From Podospora pseudocomata (lineage: Eukaryota > Ascomycota > Sordariomycetes > Sordariales > Podosporaceae), in NCBI RefSeq assembly GCF_035222375.1, contig NW_026946363.1, positions 2,170,001 to 2,234,000 of the forward strand: a DNA stretch of 64,000 nt, written 5' to 3'. The notes under the pieces are model-generated. The model was not told the origin of the DNA. It ran no database searches and saw only the letters and a program-made list of their open reading frames with translations. A program made the translations under genes and the position numbers. Positions 1 through 8,949 of the stretch are shown here, piece by piece. How positions within the stretch are numbered: position 1 is the first letter of the stretch; each line of letters starts with the position of its first letter.

Positions 1-1018
1 ATAGTCTGGGGAAAAACAACCGGGGAATATCTAAGCCACTGGCCCACGCTGGTGGGTTGTGTGTCTAACGGACATGAGGTCAGAAATTGAAAATAATCTT
101 TCTAGAACCGATGGAAGCCACCTGAAGAAGCCAAGTGTACCTGCCTCGCCTTGGGGGGCAATCTCGTCTTCATCTCCTGCCGCGGTACAAAAAGGAAGGC
201 GACAGGAAGAAAGGGTTCGGTCAGCGTTCGCAGCAGAGAGGCAACACAAGCCGCAATGTACAGTCATCTGCCGACCTGCCGTTAGGGTTCTCGTCCAAGC
301 ATTTCGCTTCAGCATCCGCACATTTTCCTCCTAATTGCTTTCTGCGCGGATAGATGAGCCGATGAAGCCTTCAACCAGGTGTTTGGAGCTTCTAAAAATA
401 ATCCCCAAAGGAAAAAGAAAAAAAAAGCAGAAAACAATTTAATCAATTCCGATTTCTTGCGGGGGGGGGGAGGGGCAAGGGAAAGAAAGGCTCTGGAAGA
501 AACAAGATCGCCCAGAGATAGCGGTTGAATTGGCCAACGTCGTCGCTCAATTTGGCTTAATTGACTCCGACAGTATGCCAAGGACGCATTGGCAATATCT
601 AAGTCGGTACAACGAGCAAACGCGTGACGGTGACGTGTGGGGTTGTGCTTGCCATTTTATGTGTGCGAGGGTGCGTGTGTGTGTGTATGTGTGTGTGTGT
701 GGGTAGTAGGAGGCAAGATCATCACGAGAGGGCAGCAGGACATGAGATAATGGCAAGGATGAGGGGTGTTGAGTGTGGTGGTGGAAGAGACGAAATTTCT
801 GGTGATGATGTGATCAGTGAAGTGAAGACGACAGCGATACACAGACAAGTATATAAGACGACGCCACCGCCGGCATTGAACCGATATTATCACCATCACC
901 ATCACCAGCTCCAATAGCTTCATCAGACTCGAGTATTAGCTCCCTCCTCAGTTCTTCAAGCCACATCTTTCTCAGCACAGGGCCTCACCACCAGAGCCTC
1001 ACCTAAACATCACCAAAA
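1..1018. other. Intergenic region upstream of the small secreted-protein gene
   Basis: No coding sequence could be supported here. The short ORFs on both strands have low-complexity or arbitrary translations. The stretch holds a GT-rich microsatellite (about 674-703), a CAT/CAC-rich tract near 890-908 and a TATA box at 850-857 that suits the gene starting at 1019. The last 100 bases are pyrimidine- and CA-rich, as is usual for fungal leaders. Confidence 0.7.
850..857 (+). promoter_or_regulatory. TATA box of the secreted-protein gene
   Basis: TATATAAG lies about 160 bases upstream of the ATG at 1019 on the same strand, followed by a CT/CA-rich leader. This fits a regulated, well-expressed gene. 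The position is seen; its use as a promoter is inferred. Confidence 0.5.
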
Positions 1019-1722
1019 ATGAAGTTCCAGGCCATCCTCATCGCCACCCTCTCGGCCACCGGCCTCGCCTCCCCCGTCCCCGAGCCTCAAGCCAAGCCCA
1101 AGTTCGTCCAGGCTTATACCCTCCGTCTCTCCTCGTAAGTTTCTTCACTTGATGAGCCTCCTACCCACCCCTTAACACAATTAACTTCCGACCACGACCC
1201 CTATCCCTCTCTTTCACGCTCCCCCATCACCCCCAGTATGCCACCCCCTTAGCTAACCCCCCCAGGCGCACCCCCTCCCTAGACGGAAAACCCCTAACCC
1301 TCTCCAACACAACCCTCGGCATCTTCCCCTCCTCCCCCTCCACCCCCCTCTTCTACCCCATCCGCAACCCCCAAACCAACCTCCTCGAGCTGCACTCCCC
1401 CCAAACCTCCTCCGCCCTCGCCCTAGTAGGCACCCACGGCCTCCTCTCCCTCTCCGCCCTCCCGAACCCGGCCTCCGTCACCGTCCCCACCGGCACGACC
1501 CTCGACTGGCAAAACTTTGACCTCTCCGACGACGCCTCCGCCGGCTCCCTCACCTACGCAGGCAGCACCAAGGACGGCTCCTGGGTCGCCTTCCCCGTCG
1601 GAAAGGGTCAGGCGGGCGAGTGGGCCGTCAAGTGGAAGGACGTCACCGCCACCACGACCCAGAACTACATCCCCGTCAAGGTTGTCTACGAGGTTGTCGA
1701 GGGGTTCCACATTACTGCTTAG
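1019..1722 (+). CDS. Small secreted protein of unknown function (190 aa)
   Basis: I do not recognise the family. Model: exons 1019-1134 and 1266-1722; the intron has a GTAAGT donor and CCCAG acceptor, and the phases agree (116 + 457 nt = 191 codons). The first ~18 residues (MKFQAILIATLSATGLAS) are a clear signal peptide, followed by a Pro-rich stretch. The mature part has no cysteine that I can see and no membrane segment; it looks beta-rich, with many Thr, Ser and Leu, and ends in FHITA. That ending is loosely like fungal cell-wall PhiA-type proteins, but I would not assign it. Codons are overwhelmingly C-ending, suggesting high expression. A TATA box lies upstream. A second CAG at 1232-1236, inside the intron, could serve as an alternative acceptor. 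Confidence 0.8.
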
Positions 1723-2275
1723 ATGTATATATCAGAGTGAAAAAAGAAAAAGAAAAAAAAAAAAAAAGGGGGCCGGTTAGCTTGGCAAGAGGATGATGAA
1801 TGGAAGTTGGTGTTGTTTTGTTTATTTAGGGACCCAGCTGGGAAGGGGGAAAAAAAGGAGGGGGGAAAAAGCTGTTTTGATATTGATGTTTTCTTACTAC
1901 TTCTTTCCTTTCCATAACTTAAATCAAAAGATTGATCATCTTGGAGGAAAAAACCCATCGTTTCCGTATTTCATGACTGCATTACCCCTGAAACAAAAAC
2001 AAAACGAAAACCTATCAAAGAGTTGAACAAGAAAGCATTTCCATTGCTGTTACTCTGACAAAGTGAAACTCCAACCATGCAGGAGACAAAGGTACAAGTT
2101 TACACATGTCTAGTTAAAAAAAAGCATGTCCCCGAGTAAACCCTTTCTGCGGACTAGACAAAAAAGAACCACGCACCACCCACCCAGGTCGTTCTTTTAT
2201 TTTTCATATCCCAAACTCCCGTTTCTACATCACCACCTCTTCCCGCTCTCCCGTTACCCCCAAACCACATTAAAT
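1723..2275. other. Convergent 3' flanks of the secreted-protein gene and SDH2
   Basis: The stretch lies between two tail-to-tail genes. It holds an A-rich tract near 1742-1766 and no supportable ORF; it is probably the 3' UTRs of both genes. Confidence 0.7.
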
Positions 2276-3320
2276 TTAAAAAGCCATCTGCTTCTTGATG
2301 GACTGGATGGCCTGGCCGGGGTTGAGACCCTTGGGGCATGTCCTTGTGCAGTTGAGAATGGTGTGGCAGCGGTACAAGCTCATCGAGTTGTTAAGGGCAT
2401 CCTGGCGCTGGAGCGTCTTCTCGTCACGGGAATCGACAAGCCATCTGTAGGACTGGAGAAGGATGGCGGGGCCGAGGTACTCCTCCGAGTTCCACCAATA
2501 TGAAGGGCACGAGGTCGAGCAGCACGCGCAGAGAATGCACTCGTAAAGACCGTCGAGCTTCTTGCGGTCCGCCTTGGTCTGTCTATACTCCCTTCCCTGT
2601 TTATCGTGTCAGTCGTCGTCTGCCGGAACACTCGGGGACATCTCAAAAATCGCGGGCAGCCTTACATCTGGGGCAGGGGTATCTCTTTGCAGGTAGGGCT
2701 TAATGGACTTGTACTGCTTGTAGAACTGGGTGAGATCGGGAACGAGATCCTTGACGACGTAGGTGTGCGGCAGAGGGTAGATCTTCATGTCGGCCTTGTC
2801 CTCGTTGGGGATGCGACCTGTCGCGTATATATCAGCATCCACATGCGCTTTCTCAAAATCCTTGCTTGCTCCTCAGCCCCTCCTCCTCCTCCCACCCACC
2901 CCCACCATATCTCAACTTCAAGGACTTGGACATACACAAGCAAGCCAGGGTGTTGGTGCCGTTGATGTTCATGGCGCAAGAGCCGCAGATACCCTCTCTG
3001 CAGCTGCGGCGGAAGGTGAGGGTAGGGTCGATCTCGTTCTTGATGCGGATGAGGGCGTCGAGAACCATGGGGCCGGTCTTGTTGAGATCGAGGGTGTAGG
3101 ACTGCATCTTGGGCTTCTCGGAGGGCTGGTCGGGGTTCCAGCGGTAGATCTGGAAGGTCTTGAGGTTGGCCTGCTCGGAAGCCGTGTTGTTCTGCTGGGC
3201 GGCATCGGCGAGCTGGGCCATGCCGCGGAAGGCAGACGGGGCGGCGGCGGCCATGCGAAGCGAAGGCCTCGCGGCGGCGGCGCCCAAGAGAGCAGAAGCG
3301 GTAGAGCGGAGAGCGGCCAT
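2276..3320 (-). CDS. SDH2: Succinate dehydrogenase iron-sulfur subunit, mitochondrial
   Basis: This is the Ip subunit of complex II. It carries electrons from the flavoprotein to ubiquinone at the mitochondrial inner membrane, linking the TCA cycle to respiration. Exons: 3320-2936, 2817-2666, 2596-2276; phases agree and give 285 aa, the usual length. Residues 1 to ~35 are an Ala/Arg-rich mitochondrial presequence. The [2Fe-2S] motif [12 protein letters not shown] ends in NTLACLC, whose last Cys codon is split by intron 1. The C-terminal clusters are [12 protein letters not shown] (from C199) and [12 protein letters not shown] (from C256). Residues P210, N215 and H257 appear to match the P225, N230 and H272 positions of Botrytis SdhB, so the quinone pocket has the carboxamide-sensitive form. 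Upstream SFR1 is on the same strand but 640 bp away. Confidence 0.97.
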
Positions 3321-3957
3321 TGTCGTCGACGTCGCTTCGGGGTGGCTGTGGTGGTGGTGCTAGGACCGGGTATCAAGTATCAAGGGGACAGAAATAAGGA
3401 AAAAAGGCCTCGGAAAAGGCAACACCAACGGCTGTGGTTGAAGTTGGTGGTGGCACTGAATTGGTAGTAGAGGGTCATCAATCTTCACATTCGGTTTCCC
3501 GGAACACCTCGGCAAATTCTGACCAATCGTTGCGACCGAATTTCAATTGAAGCAACCGCGTCCACTGCCGTCCACGCCCGAGGACTCGCCTAAAGGAGCA
3601 TAGCTGCTTATGTAACGCCCGTTTTGCAACTGTTTGAACTCTTTAAACTTTTGGGCGGCTCCAATTGCCACGGCCGAAAACGTCACTGCTTTCCGCGATC
3701 TGTCCAGCCCACGTCCCGATCTGGATGGCTGGACAATGACGGCTCGAACAGCACATTCAGATCAAAATTTCCGACTGTTGAGTTGCGCCACTTGCATAAG
3801 AGCTGTATGGCCCCTGCGTGAGTCCATATAGCAGTTGTATGAGCAGTCATGAAGATATTGTGAGATAGTTCCACCCATTAGGACCACATACCTAAACTCA
3901 TATGCAATGAGATGATATAAACCCAACAAAGACAAAAGAACAAAAACATACCCTGCA
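3321..3957. other. SDH2 promoter region and SFR1 3' flank
   Basis: No coding potential is visible on either strand. The stretch presumably holds the SDH2 promoter and leader, and the end of the SFR1 transcript near 3900-3957. Confidence 0.65.
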
Positions 3958-4845
3958 TCAGTCCTTCCACTTCTCCTCTCCAGGATCCCACCCCAAAACT
4001 TCCGGCTCAATATTCAAACTTTTCAACATCATGAGCATCGTAAAGCCCTCCGTATCGTCCCCCTCCTCCCCTTTTTGATCATCCTCTTCACAATCCTCCC
4101 CTTCAAGCTCACCCCTGTAACCCTCCCTCTCCTCCTCCTCCTCCCCTCCCACCCCCTTTTTATCCTCCCCATCCCAATCCCCAAACCTCCTCTTCCTACT
4201 CTCCCTCCAAGCCCCCCCGCCCCCCATCCCATCCACCCTCCCCTTGACAACCTCAAACAACTCCTCCGCCGCCAACCTACTCGCCCCCTTCCACTTCCCA
4301 ACCAACTCGCTCAGCTCAGCATCAACCTCCTCCCCAGGCCTCTTCCTCCGCGACGCCTCCTCAATCATCTTAGCCTGCCTCACCCGCTCAAGCTCCTTCT
4401 CCACCTTCTTCATCTGTGCATCCAACTCCCTATGAGAGCGCTGGATTCGTTGCAATAGTTCATCTCCCTCATTAGTAGACCTAGCAGTGTCCTGCTGCCG
4501 CTGCTTAAACGGCAAAGGCGTCGACACGGACTTGAAGCTTTTCTGGAGAAGCAACGGTCTTCGGGCAGCAGCGCTGTTCGTCCCCAGCCTAAGGGGTGAC
4601 GGATTGCCTGGTCGCGAGGGGGTTGCTGGGATTGATGATGATGTTGGTGGGCGAGACAAGCTGTCGATAGAGCGGCGAGACAGACTTGGCGATGCTTGTG
4701 TCGGGGTCGTATTGCTGGCGGTTGTGGATGGACTCTGCCGGTTGATCATTGGTGATCTGAACGGCTTCTTAAGAGTCGCATTCGCGGCGTCCACGCGCCG
4801 GCGTTTGGCCGAGGGGATGTTGGGGGTGTTTTGTGATGAGGCCAT
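3958..4845 (-). CDS. SFR1: SFR1/Mei5-type recombination mediator (Swi5 partner)
   Basis: The Swi5-Sfr1 complex stabilises Rad51/Dmc1 filaments in homologous recombination and meiosis, acting in the nucleus. This is a single exon of 295 aa. The N-terminal half is basic, Ser/Pro/Thr-rich and probably disordered; it contains LKKPFRSP near residue 25, a short motif I associate with this family. A coiled coil at about 130-165 (DELLQRIQRSHRELDAQMKK and on) is followed by a WKGASRLAAEELF segment, then by the closing family signature FTMLMMLKSLNIEP and a terminal WKD. An unusually acidic Glu/Asp/Gly-rich insertion at about 225-265 separates the last two blocks. The assignment rests on recognising the coiled coil and the C-terminal signature; no search was run. 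Confidence 0.82.
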   Translation of the reverse strand: MASSQNTPNIPSAKRRRVDAANATLKKPFRSPMINRQSPSTTASNTTPTQASPSLSRRSIDSLSRPPTSSSIPATPSRPGNPSPLRLGTNSAAARRPLLLQKSFKSVSTPLPFKQRQQDTARSTNEGDELLQRIQRSHRELDAQMKKVEKELERVRQAKMIEEASRRKRPGEEVDAELSELVGKWKGASRLAAEELFEVVKGRVDGMGGGGAWRESRKRRFGDWDGEDKKGVGGEEEEEREGYRGELEGEDCEEDDQKGEEGDDTEGFTMLMMLKSLNIEPEVLGWDPGEEKWKD

Positions 4846-5524
4846 TGTAAGTTGATCAAAGAGTCGTTATTGGTCGTGATGCATTGGCCACTGTTGAGAT
4901 AAGGCCGATCTTGACGGGTTGTTCGAAGTGTTGAGTTGTGTGATGTAAGCAGAAAGGTGTAAAACTATTGGAGAGTTTGAACTTGGTAGGTGCTCAGGCA
5001 CCGGGAAGGAGGCTTGATGACTGTCTCTCAGCCACGAAAATTGCCAGTTGTAGGAAAGCTAAATGAAATGGTCAGCATCGAGCTGAGATTGAGAAATGTC
5101 AACCCAGGAAGTGAGGATGGAATGGCTGGGACTTTGAAGCACACACCATCAAGACCACAAGTAACCCTAACCCTCTCCAACCCTCACCGTCACCCTTCGA
5201 CGACTTGCTCTCTTCGTCTGATCTTCAAGCTCCCAGGGACAAGCAGCAATATCTCATACTTCTTTGTCATGTTAAGATTCCAAGAAGCGTGATCATAGTT
5301 AAGATTCAATGCTGTCAGCACAAGTACCTGAGATTATTATATCTGCCCCCCATTCACCACCCATCGACGACGACAACAACTCATTTCGACCAAGATCCCC
5401 CAAATAATTATTGCAGGCTCTCTTGATATTTACATCCATCAAGAGGCACACAGTCCCAGCATAACAAAACGACTTTGAAAAAGAAAACCAAACTTGGAGG
5501 GGTGAATAAGGTAAGAGAAAAGAC

Positions 5525-5616
5525 AAAAAGTGAGCTCGAACGTGCGCCCTCCAGGTAGATACTTGAATGCCCAGATGGTTTTGGGCGCGACCCCCTTACC
5601 GCTGATCCATCCGGTC
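5525..5616 (-). pseudogene. tRNA-like relic with A-box, B-box and T-run terminator
   Basis: Read on the minus strand, TGGATCAGCGGT (from 5609) resembles a pol III A-box. GATC can pair with GGTC as a D stem around an AGCGGTAAGGG loop. CGCCC (5587-5583) can pair with GGGCG (5549-5545) around a long, intron-like loop. GTTCGAGCTC (5541-5532) resembles a B-box, and TTTTT follows directly. The T stem and acceptor stem do not close and position 33 is not T, so this is not a working tRNA. It could equally be chance or another pol III-type element. Confidence 0.25.
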
Positions 5617-5681
5617 AACGGGGTAGATTTTTAAGGTTTGATTCGGTCACTTGATGACGGAAGGTGCGGCCGAAACCTTTG

Positions 5682-5689
5682 TATAAATA
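5682..5689 (+). promoter_or_regulatory. TATA-like box without an assigned gene
   Basis: TATAAATA on the plus strand is followed by the short repeats at 5701-5767 and by no supportable ORF. It could drive an antisense transcript into the transporter gene's 3' end, or be a chance match. Confidence 0.2.
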
Positions 5690-5700
5690 CCGTGGTGGAA

Positions 5701-5767
5701 GGAAGGAGTGGCCGGATGTGTGTAAGGAAGGAGCGGCTGGTTAGTGTACAAGGAAAGAGCGATTGAG
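5701..5767 (+). repeat. Three imperfect ~25-nt tandem repeats
   Basis: Related units, approximately AGGAAGGAGCGGCTGG, recur at about 5701, 5725 and 5750 with increasing divergence (GGAAGGAGTGGCCGG, AGGAAGGAGCGGCTGG, AGGAAAGAGCGATTG). Their role is unknown. Confidence 0.5.
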
Positions 5768-6015
5768 TCATGGGCAATTTAAAGAAGTACCATGAGTAGG
5801 AACTCCAAGTGAGATGTGTGACTGAGGAAGAGCAACTTCAGTGGGATTGAGAATAGCCAGACAACACAGGGTGAGAGCGTTTCGGTTATCGTGACGAAAC
5901 ACCCACATGTAGCCTCATTGCATATATTCTAGAAGCTAACTATCCTGACAAACCTCATTACTGTGACCATTTCCCGAGTGTGCCAATTACATTACCTCTC
6001 CAAAGTGGTCACCAC

Positions 6016-7717
6016 TCAATACCCCTGGGCCTCAACAACCCCATACCTCACCAACCCCAACACAGCCCCAAAGATACACGCTACCGGCGGCTCAACCCCA
6101 AACCAAGCACCACCCACGTAGCTTCCCGCCGTAACAACCACCCACCAAGGATCATCCGCCAAACTCTTCCCCTGACTGAACCCCTCATCAATCCACCCAA
6201 TCTGCCACAGTCGATACACGGCCGTGTAAATCAGCCCAACAGCAGCAGCATTCACACCCCTCAACGAGCTCTTCACCCACCTCCACCCCCTAATCGCACT
6301 CCAAAGACCCATGGTCCCATGAACAGTCCACAACCCAGGCAGGAAGATCGCCAAGAAACCCAAAAACCCTCCCAGCACCCCAGAATACCCCCCATTAATC
6401 GCCGTGAGGGTACCCAAGTAAACAGCAAAGTTGAAATTCGGCCCCGGAAACCCCTGGATAAGCGCCAGCCCAATCAAGAAGTCTCTAGGGGAAACCCAAT
6501 TCTCCGCAACGATATACTCCCTCAACAGCGGGATAACCACCGGCCCGCCCCCAAAAATAATCGTACCCGCCAGGTAGAGGTTGCTAAACAGCCTATACAG
6601 CAACGGGTTCGCCGGGATGAGGCCACGAGTGAGCATAACCGCGACAAACGACGCCAGAAAAGCCACAATCAGCGCCAGCCCTGACTTCCAGGACATGACG
6701 CTGATCTGGTGGCTCCTCGGCACAACCCTCTCCTCTGCCTCTTCCTCCTCCCGTCTGAGCTGCTGTTGCGACTGCCCGTCCGCATTATCACCCCCGGTTG
6801 AAACCCTCTCCCTGGTCCCCTTCCCATCTTCCTCCCTCACAACCTCCCTCTCCGCCCCCGAACCCCCCGGCACTCGTTGCTCCCTCAATTCCACCTCCCT
6901 CTCCTCATCCCTGACCTTCCCCTTCTTCACCTTGCTCACAACCCACAAAACCGGCCCATGCAACCACCTAAAATCCCACACCACAGCCACCACCCCCGCC
7001 GCCAGCATCAAAACGGGAAAGTACCATAGAGCATTGTACAACAACCCGGCCGCCGCGCCCAAATAAACCAACAACCTCGTCAGCTTGTCCGTAATAGCCT
7101 TTTGCGCCAATTGCACAGCCGCCAGAGCAATAATCCCAACAGTAGCCGCGTTGAGGCCAGATAGCAACGCATAAACCGCACGGGGAAGTGTTTCTCCAAC
7201 GTTGGAGATACCAATCGCGAGACCAAACATCCCCAACGCACCGGGGAGCGACCAAAGGAAGAAGGAGAGGACGGCGGGGGGAAAGCCGAGGCGGAGGAGG
7301 TTGATGCAGTAGTGCATTTTTGTCGAGCCGGGGCCGGAGAAGGCTTGGCAGATGGAGAAGAGTTCTTGGTACTATTCACAAACCAAAACGTTAACAATGA
7401 CTATCTTAAGGGAAAAGGGGGCGGAATGGGACGTACGACTGTCTCGTCGATCCAGGAGAGTTTGGAGACGTATTTATCGTGGAACTATTGTCGTTGTTAG
7501 TTTATATCTATGATATGGAAATGAGGGGAGGCTTGTAAGGGGTGAAAAGAGGGAAACATACAATCTTGAAATGCACCGGCGGGCCACCAAAAGAGGTGAA
7601 CCCCATGTACCAGTTCTCCTTGAAAGAAGTCCACATCCGAGGGCCGATCTCGTCGAGGTTGACAAAGTCTTTGAGACGCCATGTTGTTGGGTCCCAGCGG
7701 TGGGATTTGACGCCCAT
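6016..7717 (-). CDS. CHR-family chromate ion transporter
   Basis: This is a membrane protein of the chromate ion transporter (ChrA/CHR) superfamily, which moves chromate (and probably sulfate-like oxyanions) across the plasma membrane; bacterial members export chromate. Exons: 7717-7562, 7484-7437 (a 48-nt exon), 7371-6016; all junctions are in phase 0 and give 519 aa. The CHR signature spans the three exons: FTSFGGPPVHF, then FHDKYVSKLSWIDETV, then YQELFSICQAFSGPGSTK. It recurs as a weaker half-motif after a long charged loop (about 215-285), in SPRDFLIGLALIQGFPGPNF, as expected for the two-domain 'long' type with about ten to twelve membrane spans. The start at 7717 was chosen because MGVKSHRWDP opens the conserved part and the upstream frame is low-complexity. 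It is sporadic in fungi, so transfer from bacteria deep in the lineage is possible, but introns and codon use are host-like. Confidence 0.92.
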
Positions 7718-8297
7718 TTTGGGTGGTTGTTGCTGTGTCGGTGGTGGTGATGGTGTTGAATGCGTGTAAGTCAGCGCGTGTAAGTGCCTTCCCGAATGAT
7801 CAACCCCTCCAAAACACCAACACTTTCCCTGCCAAAGAGTGTGAGAAGGTCTGGTGAAAATCAATGTTGATACCCGAGCTGCTCACTCAAATATATACCC
7901 CCCGTCTTCAACTCCCTTGTTGATCGCCGACCATCAAAGCGAACAAACACAGCAAGCTAACCCCCCACCCCCCCATCCCCATGTCCCAGATTCCCCTTCC
8001 CGTGCGCCAAGCATCGGCATCAAACTCCCCATCCCATTGGCGCGACACCCATGACGCCAGAGCACGTGTACACTTCCCCAATCCCATTGGCCAATTCTCA
8101 ACACCACAACTTGTCATACACTTTCGGCGAGATGGTTTAGGAAAGGCTCAAAATCAAATCAAAACGTCGGTATTGATACAAGGCTGATGATGATATCTTT
8201 GTCTCTCTCTGTGTGGATGTGTCTCTCTGCTGTGAACCACAAAAGTCCCCAAAAACACCCAAAAAACCCCAAAAGAATATGTACCAGTAGAAGCGAA

Positions 8298-8339
<42 letters not shown>

Positions 8340-8949
8340 CCACAACGACAACAACCCATAACGTACACACATTTCCTTCCGTCCATCTCCCCAAACCAAC
8401 GTGCCATACCAGCTAGCACTGTTTTCCATCCATCCATCCAAAAAAGACACGCTGATTTCCTCCCAGTTGAATAATTCGCAACACAGACGCTTCCCATCAA
8501 ACCCCCCAACCAACCCCCTGATCCAATCCAACCAACCCTCATAATATACAACATTGCTTCGCTTCTTCCCTCGCATCATACATCCGATCGTTTTGCTTGT
8601 TCTTCAACTCCGAGATCTGTGTCATCCCTCCGATGTTGAATGTTTGTGTTGTTCCTGCCCACCTTTCAACTTTCCAAAAAAAAAAAAAAAAAAAAAAAAC
8701 ACGAAAAAAAAACCAAAAAAGAAAACCAAAAGAACAAACGCCAACCATTGTTCATCTCTCTCAAAACATGCTCCTTATCCCAAAACAAACCCTTTAAACC
8801 CAAAGGTCCCAACCAAAACCTAACCAACCCTAGATGCTGATTTTTAAGCCGGCTTTTTGTAACCCGAAAACAGAAGCTCCGCAAAGCATTCTCCAAACAA
8901 ACAAATGAAAAGGTTAATGTGGTCACTTTCACTAGGCATCGTGAACCTC
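7718..8949. other. Transporter promoter and long 3' flank of the Zn2Cys6 regulator gene
   Basis: It holds a (CA)20 repeat at 8299-8338 and a long A-run (about 8678-8699) with A-rich flank, but no supportable ORF. The A- and CA-rich 8140-8949 section is probably the 3' UTR or downstream flank of the minus-strand regulator. Confidence 0.6.
8299..8338 (+). repeat. (CA)20 microsatellite
   Basis: A perfect CA dinucleotide run of 40 bases, between the chromate transporter and the Zn2Cys6 regulator. Confidence 0.95.

Larger units (their letters stand above)
4846..6015. other. Gene-free interval between SFR1 and the chromate transporter gene
   Basis: No gene is supportable. It contains AACCCTAACCCT at 5163-5174, a tRNA-like relic on the minus strand (5525-5616), a TATAAATA box at 5682-5689 and three imperfect ~25-nt repeats at 5701-5767. 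It should also hold the SFR1 promoter (4846 on) and the 3' flank of the transporter gene. Confidence 0.6.

Noticed and set aside
5980-6684. 234-codon plus-strand ORF, Pro/Arg/Asn-rich
   Set aside because: Shadow of the chromate transporter's last exon; composition is what antisense to Leu/Gly-rich membrane segments gives.
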